Positions 14,060 to 18,380 of a stretch of 18,380 nt of DNA are shown here, one piece after another. Made by a program: the position numbers and the translations under genes. The DNA lies in assembly GCA_003696125.1 (NCBI GenBank), contig RFHZ01000476.1:1-18380 (forward strand), given 5' to 3'. Under the pieces are notes generated by a model, which ran no database searches, had not been told where the DNA came from, and saw only the letters and a program-made list of their open reading frames with translations. Numbering within the stretch: the first letter of the stretch is position 1; every line of letters starts with the position of its first letter. This DNA comes from Nitrospinota bacterium. Lineage in GTDB: Bacteria; Tectomicrobia; Entotheonellia; J063.

Positions 14060-14368
14060 ATGAAACGGCATCAGGATTGTCACGTTGATCCTCTAGAAAA
14101 ACCGGTGGATCTGGAAGCGTTGCGGCGTGCCAAAATCGTTACCCTTTTAATCAGGGGTATGGGCTGCGGTCGCTGTGCGCTGCGGGTACGGAACAGTTTA
14201 CTCCTGCTTCCAGGAGTGCTCACCGCAGATATCGATCTGTACAACGGATTAGCAGAGATCGCCTATGACCCGTCACAGGCCGATATCGATGCCCTGGTCG
14301 GTGCGGTAGCCGCAGCCGGAGGGGATGGTCGGCATTCGTATAGCGTAGAGGGAATCGTGTTTTCCTGA
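14060..14368 (+). CDS. HMA-type metal-binding protein
   Basis: This 102-residue protein has an N-terminal extension of about 25 residues. A single HMA domain follows: I-R-G-M-G-C36-G-R-C39-A-L-R-V and L-P-G-V near the middle. The C-x-x-C loop binds Cu+ or a similar soft metal in copper chaperones and mercuric proteins. No signal peptide is seen, so it is probably cytoplasmic and could hand copper to CopA (inference). GAGGAGG lies upstream of the ATG. It is the last plus-strand gene of this run and converges on the DUF1573 gene, with 57 nt between. Confidence 0.82.
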   Translation: MKRHQDCHVDPLEKPVDLEALRRAKIVTLLIRGMGCGRCALRVRNSLLLLPGVLTADIDLYNGLAEIAYDPSQADIDALVGAVAAAGGDGRHSYSVEGIVFS

Positions 14369-14425
14369 GGTCATGGCATGCAGACCATCACTACGCTGGA
14401 CAGAAGAGGAGTAAGGAGCCATCCC

Positions 14426-16117
14426 CTAATCCACCACCGTAGCAAAGAACTCGATAATCGTGACCGGGTGCTGGGGATCGTTGGAATCGATCCGCACCTC
14501 CCGCCAAATCCTCCCCAGTCCCTCACGGCCGTGGAAATTGGGATCAAAATAGACGGTGAGCTTTCCCTGCTGTCCCGGAGCCAGGGTCTCCTGCCAGCCG
14601 AGAGAGCTTTTGTGCATCTCAAAGAGAGCACTCTTTCGCCCCGCCACCTCAAGGGTGGCGCTGACACACATTCAAGAGACGCGAATCCTGGTGATGGTTA
14701 AGGGTTGTTCCCCACGGTTTTCCACCGTCGCCACGTAGCTCACCTTCCCTCCCAGGCGTGGGATCTCACCCAGATCATACGAGCGGGGGGTAACCACGAT
14801 CCGAGGTGGCTTGGCCTCGGAAAGAGCGTTGCTCTTCAAGAAAAAAATCCCCCCAATAAGGAGAACAAAAAGCCCGCCGATCCCGAGCATTACCAGTCGC
14901 CGAGAATACCAGGGAGTCACCGGTGTCGGCGTTGTCTTTTTCACACCTCTCTGTTTCTTCTTCTTTTTGTCCATAGCGTTTTCCTCCTCAAGGTTTTTCA
15001 TGCTCGCCACGAGTCGAAGCAGTTCCCCCTTCTTCTCTGCCCGGAGGCGCCGGTATTCCTCTGGATCGATCTTTCCGGCTTCGAAGGCATCGTCAAGACC
15101 TGCAAGATCTGCGATCAAAGCATCATACTGCGTCTGCAACTCTTCCTGGAGGGACGATAGCGACTGCTGCTGGCGATTCCTCTGGATCAGCGAATAGGCT
15201 AAGCCTATCAGAACGAAGAGCGAAACGGCTCCCAAGGCAAGATAGCGGAAGACACCTGAGCGAAACGGTAGGCCACCGATCTCTACCGTCACCAGGGTAC
15301 CTGCTTTGAGATCTTTCCCGGCCAGATGCCGGTAGCGTCTGTCCTGAAACTGGACCACCTCCTTGCTCTCCAGGCTCGGGCTCCGTGCTGCCACCTCATC
15401 GCGCACAAAGACGTTTATCGTCTCCGTCGGATAGTCCAACGATCTCACCAGGGTATATTGCCCGGCGTCGAAGGGAACGGTGTAGGCAAACCCGATCTCC
15501 CGTATCCCGGGCTTCACGTCCATCGTATCCACAAATCCCGACTCTGTGGGCACGACACAACACTCCATCAGCCCGGCCAGGTACTGGCGTTCGGCAACGC
15601 CTTGGGGCAGGGTAAATTGGAGCGTTGCCCGCCGCCCCTGATCGACCGGTCTGGTCCCGATGAAGGCTTTGTCACCCGTGTTCTCAATTGCGAGGAACTC
15701 TCTGATGAGCAGTGAGCCTTCGCCGGGAGTAACGATCAGGTGATGCACCTTGACGCGGAGCAGGGAGGGATCATCGGTGGCGTCGTAGACCGGTATCTCG
15801 ATGCGACTCTTTTCCTCTTCTGGTGGCACGGTAACCTCTGTATCATACGCCGCCCCCTGATACTGCAGGTGGATGCGGTAGCGCTCTCCCGGAGACAGAT
15901 CGGCAAAGCGAAACCCTCCCTCGGCATCGGTCGTGGTGGTCTGTTTCTCCTCCTGACCAGCTTGTGAGCGGATCAAAGTGACTTCCACCCCCCGAACCGC
16001 ACCTCCACCCGGGGTCTTGTTCTGCAGTTGCCCCTCTAAAACAGCCGCTCCCACCTCAAGCGGGAGCAGGAAAAGAAGGCCAAGCATAACGATACACAAT
16101 CCTCGCACCCTCATCAT
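14426..16117 (-). CDS. Membrane DUF1573 protein, putative selenoprotein (Sec482 at in-frame TGA)
   Basis: Read through the TGA at 14672-14674, this is 563 residues. The order is: signal peptide (1-24), carboxypeptidase-regulatory-like beta domain (25-108), a second beta-rich region, membrane span (about 291-311), coiled coil (315-378), basic linker, second membrane span (about 408-427), and DUF1573 domain (about 437-563). DUF1573 proteins have an S-C-x-C motif after I-T-R-I-x-V. Here the codons read T-I-T-R-I-R-V-S-TGA-M-C484-V-S, so the TGA replaces the first Cys. After it the frame continues to the domain end (F-D-P-N-F-H-G, S-N-D-P). Without readthrough the domain would be cut in half. The start overlaps the stop of the 39-residue gene (ATGA). 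Alternatives: a nonsense mutation, a sequencing error, or two coupled genes. Confidence 0.75.
14642..14660 (-). promoter_or_regulatory. Candidate SECIS hairpin after the in-frame TGA
   Basis: In the mRNA, 11 nt after the TGA, CGCCACC and GGTGGCG form a perfect 7-bp stem around a CTTGA loop, so the loop begins 18 nt past the TGA. Bacterial SECIS elements lie at this distance and have a G in a small apical loop. The G is at loop position 4 rather than 1-2. A lower stem GTC/GGC is possible below a small internal loop. Confidence 0.55.
14972..14989 (-). promoter_or_regulatory. Internal ribosome site and start inside the DUF1573 gene
   Basis: GGAGG lies 8 nt before the in-frame ATG at 14974 (Met382, M-D-K-K-K-K-K). 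Initiation here would give a separate 182-residue protein: basic N-terminus, one membrane span and the whole DUF1573 domain. This suggests an old gene fusion or two nested products. Confidence 0.5.
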
Positions 16118-16233
16118 TTCCTCCCTATCTGATCTGTAACAAACGCAGAGTCACACCTGAGGAGCACAGTCGTCGTTGAATAAGCAGCCACTCCCAAGGC
16201 CAGGATCAACAGGTAATCAGCGAATTCGGTCAT
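16114..16233 (-). CDS. 39-residue single-span membrane peptide
   Basis: The frame M-T-E-F-A-D-Y-L-L-I-L-A-L-G-V-A-A-Y then runs to I-G-R-K. One hydrophobic helix (about 7-26) is followed by a polar tail with one Cys. GAGGGGGA lies just before the ATG. Its stop overlaps the start of the next gene (ATGA), which strongly suggests translational coupling. The spacing, ribosome site and hydrophobic pattern support a real gene, but the family is unknown. Confidence 0.6.
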   Translation of the reverse strand: MTEFADYLLILALGVAAYSTTTVLLRCDSAFVTDQIGRK

Positions 16234-16300
16234 CTTCCCCCTCAACCATTATCATATGGACCTTTAAAGGCAGGCAACCTTCTCCCCATTTCCTTCCCTC

Positions 16301-16780
16301 TCACCGCATCTGATGAAAGAGTTGGGTCAGCGCTTCTTGGGCCACCCGGGGATCGACCGCCAACCAGATCACCGTGGCCTCTCGCCGGTAAAAATAGTGA
16401 ATTTGGCCTTGACCTAGTGCCGAGTAGACGGGAGTTCCTTCCCGTTGCAAAACCTTTAGATGATAAAAGGGAGTGTTTCCCTGCTTAATGCGCTCTGCCA
16501 TGTTCTCTACCTGGCGGGTAGCCTGCTCGGCAGAGGAGGCTTGGGAGACGTACAGCATGGCTACGGCTCCCTCCTTCTCATAATGAGCGATATAGCTCTC
16601 CTCTCCTGCCACCTCCTTCCCATGGAGACGATTGATCACCTGCAGAGCCTCCTCACCCTGGAGGGCATGAACCAGCCGCAAGGTCCCCAGAGCTGGCGGA
16701 GGCTCTGCCTGCCCTGCCATGGCATAGCCGACCAGAAAGACGATAAAAACGCACAATCCAACCGCACTCCTTTGTCGCAT
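16301..16780 (-). CDS. Secreted protein of unknown function
   Basis: This 159-residue protein has a signal peptide (about 1-25, M-A-G-Q-A-E at the cleavage region). The mature part, about 130 residues, alternates helices and strands with no Cys. It has L-R-L-V-H-A-L-Q-G-E-E-A near the start and I-H-Y-F-Y-R-R-E-A-T-V-I-W-L-A-V-D-P near the end. I do not recognise the family. It is 67 nt upstream of the 39-residue gene in the same direction, so it probably heads the selenoprotein operon. G-rich GGGGGAG precedes the ATG. Confidence 0.7.
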   Translation of the reverse strand: MRQRSAVGLCVFIVFLVGYAMAGQAEPPPALGTLRLVHALQGEEALQVINRLHGKEVAGEESYIAHYEKEGAVAMLYVSQASSAEQATRQVENMAERIKQGNTPFYHLKVLQREGTPVYSALGQGQIHYFYRREATVIWLAVDPRVAQEALTQLFHQMR

Positions 16781-16889
16781 CTCTCTCCCCCGCTAAGATC
16801 TAGCCATAGCAAAAGCTGGTGAGTTTCACCCGCAAACGAGCCGGTGTTCAGTAATTTACGGCTTTGTCCTTTGACCTTTATTTTCCCAT

Positions 16890-16906
16890 GGCAAAAAATG
16901 TACCAC
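16890..16906 (-). promoter_or_regulatory. Weak sigma-54-like element before the secreted-protein/selenoprotein operon
   Basis: The minus-strand sequence GTGGTACATTTTTTGCC keeps GG-N10-GC spacing and TTGC but matches only 9 of 14 consensus positions. It lies about 100 bp from array C and would give a 100-nt leader. Tentative. Confidence 0.3.
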
Positions 16907-17006
16907 CGAAGAGGAGTCCCTCGGACGGTGACGCTGCACCTCTTGTCTTCCCCGAGTCTGGACGGTTCCACCCGGTAAAATACCCTGCGTAGCGATCGGG
17001 AATTTC

Positions 17007-17033
17007 CGTACCAAAATGGGACAGAGAGAGGCA
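17007..17033 (-). promoter_or_regulatory. Phased half-site array C (putative enhancer site)
   Basis: On the plus strand CGTACCA, TGGGACA and AGAGGCA are spaced by 3 bp. The central pair, read on the minus strand as TGTCCCA-TTT-TGGTACG, matches the core of arrays A and B. It sits 118 bp before the plus-strand promoter at 17151 and about 100 bp from the weak minus-strand element. Confidence 0.5.
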
Positions 17034-17150
17034 TAATAACGAGACAAAACGTCTCTTCTACTATCGGTCAAAATGCTGGACATACGCTTTAAGAAACAGG
17101 ACCCGAAGAAAGCCAATCCCGGGAGGGAAGGCACCGCTTCTCAAAAAGCT

Positions 17151-17167
17151 CTGGCATGGTTTTTGCC
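17151..17167 (+). promoter_or_regulatory. Sigma-54-like promoter before two small ORFs
   Basis: CTGGCATGGTTTTTGCC matches 12 of 14 defined consensus positions with GG-N10-GC spacing. The predicted start is near 17178, 39 nt before the small ORF at 17217. Confidence 0.68.
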
Positions 17168-17216
17168 CATTTGACTCGCAGATACCTGTGCTATCTATCC
17201 CGACGAAGGCGAACGC

Positions 17217-17282
17217 ATGATAGACATTGATCGGTTTGCTTCCTATAAACAAATGCTTGAGCAGCGAAAGAGAGGAAAGTAG
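17217..17282 (+). CDS. 21-residue small ORF
   Basis: It runs M-I-D-I-D-R-F-A-S-Y-K-Q-M-L-E-Q then R-K-R-G-K. GAAGG precedes the ATG and it is the first ORF after the sigma-54-like promoter. The composition looks like real coding sequence (acidic start, amphipathic helix, basic end). It may be a leader peptide, a free small protein, or the N-terminus of a gene frameshifted against the ORF that follows 5 nt later. Confidence 0.4.
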   Translation: MIDIDRFASYKQMLEQRKRGK

Positions 17283-17287
17283 AGGAG

Positions 17288-17500
17288 ATGCCTATACAGG
17301 TTGAGGTCCGGGGGGATGATCTCTGCGAGAAGCGGTCCTTCTTGACCGCCAGAACGATTAGTGTAGGAGTCACCAGTAGAGCAACCCGTCTCCACTGCAG
17401 GCGTGGGAGACCCGGGAGCAGGAGAGAGCCGGTGGTGATGGGGAATGCTCGTGCGCAGATGCGGGTTGTCGGTCGATCGGTTACCGGTAGGTTTCGATGA
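17288..17500 (+). CDS. 70-residue ORF, possible PilZ-like remnant
   Basis: The ORF starts 5 nt after the 21-residue ORF, with GAGAGG upstream. The first half, M-P-I-Q-V-E-V-R-G-D-D and T-A-R-T-I-S-V-G, resembles the opening strand and S-x-x-G region of PilZ domains. The preceding R-K-R-G-K would fit the PilZ basic motif if the frame were joined. The Arg-rich second half does not look like a conserved domain. It may be a frameshifted or decayed gene. It overlaps the 3' end of the convergent gene at 17481 by 20 nt. Confidence 0.3.
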   Translation: MPIQVEVRGDDLCEKRSFLTARTISVGVTSRATRLHCRRGRPGSRREPVVMGNARAQMRVVGRSVTGRFR

Positions 17501-18011
17501 ACTTGATGACCCTCTCCCGGTCGAAATCCGTAAGCACCTCGAGTTTCCCCAGGGTGGTTAACGCGATCCTGGCGTCCATCTTGGGATACGGGGCCAGATA
17601 GACCGCATCCGGGTAGCGCCGGGCGATGCTGGTGAGCTTTGCCACCAGCTCTGGGCAATCCCGGCAGTTATATTGGATCAGAATAGCGGGCCTGTTGGCC
17701 TGCTGATTCCCATGCTCCAGGAGATGCTTTTGTACCGCCTCATCGATGGGAACAGTCAGAATATGTTGCGGAGGGAACTGCTCTACATGGCCCGCAATAC
17801 CGGTAGGGGGATACACTTTGGCATTGAGCGTCGCGGTGTACACCCCATAACCAAACAACCCGGCCACTATGAGCCCCCCCAGATACCACCCTCTTTTCTT
17901 CAGCCAGACGCGAGCCTGTCTTTTTCTCCTGGCCCGGCGTCTCGCTTCTCTTCGTTGCGCTTTTGCCTGCTTTTTGCCTTCTGTAGGTGAGGATTTTTGT
18001 GACTTGGCCAT
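17481..18011 (-). CDS. DUF3105-like membrane-anchored protein with C-x-x-C
   Basis: This 176-residue protein has a very basic N-terminus (about 9-40), a membrane span (41-60) and an outer domain resembling DUF3105: Y-P-P-T (67-70), H-L-L-E-H-G (96-101), I-L-I-Q-Y-N-C116-R-D-C119-P-E-L, and A-P-Y-P-K-M-D. The basic start implies a cytoplasmic N-terminus and an outward domain. The C-R-D-C pair is thiol-redox-like, in keeping with the window's theme, but the family's function is unknown. AAGGAG lies 8 nt before the ATG. Confidence 0.75.
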   Translation of the reverse strand: MAKSQKSSPTEGKKQAKAQRREARRRARRKRQARVWLKKRGWYLGGLIVAGLFGYGVYTATLNAKVYPPTGIAGHVEQFPPQHILTVPIDEAVQKHLLEHGNQQANRPAILIQYNCRDCPELVAKLTSIARRYPDAVYLAPYPKMDARIALTTLGKLEVLTDFDRERVIKFIETYR

Positions 18012-18380
18012 CTATATGCTCCTTAGAAGATAACAGCTTCCTCAAAACCTGAAACACTTTCCATTAGACGATCTTATCGCCAAAAAGTTTCACCGTTCAG
18101 GAAATCTTGATGTTCTGCTCCCTTCTCTCCTGCACCAGCAGAAGTCTTCCATGAGGAGACAGAACACCGTGTATGGCGATCCTTATTGGCCGGTCCAGAC
18201 ACAGACCCGGTGACCTCTGCTCGCGGAGAAGAACAAACAGGGCAGAGTGCCACACAGTGTACCAAAATGCCTCACCAGCGGTCTCTTCCTTACCGGTTAA
18301 GCCCTGGGAAGAAGGCAGTCGTCATCTTGCCATACCGGTGTGTACCTGTTGTCACCTTCCTGATCACTACCCGTTGAGGA
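18012..18380. other. Non-coding right end with array D
   Basis: I see no credible gene in these 369 bp. Array D (18248-18274) is the only clear element. Nothing resembling a good sigma-54 promoter was found on either strand here, so the array may serve a gene beyond the right edge. Confidence 0.5.
18248..18274 (-). promoter_or_regulatory. Phased half-site array D (putative enhancer site)
   Basis: On the plus strand TGCCACA, TGTACCA and TGCCTCA are spaced by 3 bp. Read on the minus strand it aligns with arrays A and B over all three half-sites, with TTT between the first two. It is the most diverged copy. Confidence 0.48.

Larger units (their letters stand above)
16781..17216. promoter_or_regulatory. 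Divergent control region with array C and sigma-54-like promoters
   Basis: These 436 bp hold no convincing gene. They contain a weak minus-strand sigma-54-like element (16890-16906), array C (17007-17033), a small GAGAC/GTCTC hairpin (17041-17055) and a strong plus-strand sigma-54-like promoter (17151-17167). The layout mirrors the copA divergent region. Confidence 0.5.

Noticed and set aside
14672-16117. Annotating the DUF1573 gene as a 481-residue protein plus a separate 81-residue gene
   Set aside because: The split would cut one DUF1573 domain at its signature motif. Both parts are in the same frame and the TGA falls on the conserved Cys, so recoding is the simpler reading, though not proven.
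18020-18140. Minus-strand sigma-54 elements (GC-N10-CC at 18036 and 18117) before the DUF3105-like gene
   Set aside because: They match only 7-8 of 14 consensus positions and lack the shared TGGCAT block.

Overview
This is bacterial DNA of moderate to high GC content. It is gene-dense, with Shine-Dalgarno-led genes arranged in operons. Tat-type signals, a Rieske protein, a membrane-anchored TlpA-like thioredoxin, HtrA and a Cu+-exporting ATPase point to a respiring organism with heavy investment in cell-envelope redox and copper chemistry. TreT-type trehalose synthase, strong sigma-54-like promoters and a likely selenoprotein fit lineages such as Nitrospirota, Methylomirabilota (NC10) or Desulfobacterota, but I cannot name the organism. 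I saw no rRNA, tRNA, CRISPR array or transposase.

Layout. 1-657 (+) is the end of a coiled-coil protein with a PD-(D/E)XK-like C-terminus. 816-1499 (-) is a membrane methyltransferase of the isoprenylcysteine/phospholipid type. 1711-6048 (-) is a tight operon: copA, a cupredoxin, then treT. 6049-6611 is a divergent control region. 6612-9216 (+) holds a geranylgeranyl-reductase/methyltransferase fusion, a TlpA-like redoxin and a small membrane protein. 9217-9607 has no gene but contains a likely small RNA and the htrA promoter. 9608-14368 (+) runs htrA, Rieske protein, double-rhodanese, two tiny Cys/His-rich membrane proteins, a Tat-type protein of unknown function and an HMA metal-binding protein. 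16780-14426 (-) is an operon of a secreted protein, a 39-residue membrane peptide and a large membrane DUF1573 protein with an in-frame TGA. 17151-17500 (+) has a promoter and two small ORFs. 17481-18011 (-) is a DUF3105-like protein. The right end is non-coding.

Two observations stand out. First, the DUF1573 protein carries an in-frame TGA exactly where the family has the first Cys of its S-C-x-C motif. The frame then continues through the rest of the domain, and a perfect hairpin starts 11 nt after the TGA, so this looks like a selenoprotein. Second, at least five operons or transcripts have near-consensus sigma-54 (-24/-12) promoters sharing the variant TGGCAT. Four copies of a distinctive array, 7-bp half-sites (TGTSSCA type) in alternating orientation spaced exactly 10 bp apart, lie near these promoters and look like enhancer sites for one activator. 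One sigma-54-like promoter is followed by three hairpins and a T-rich tail and no gene, as expected for a small RNA.

Taken together, I infer a sigma-54-dependent envelope regulon: copper export and trehalose synthesis, quinone/isoprenoid modification, thiol redox, proteolytic quality control, sulfur transfer, a candidate selenoprotein and an sRNA.
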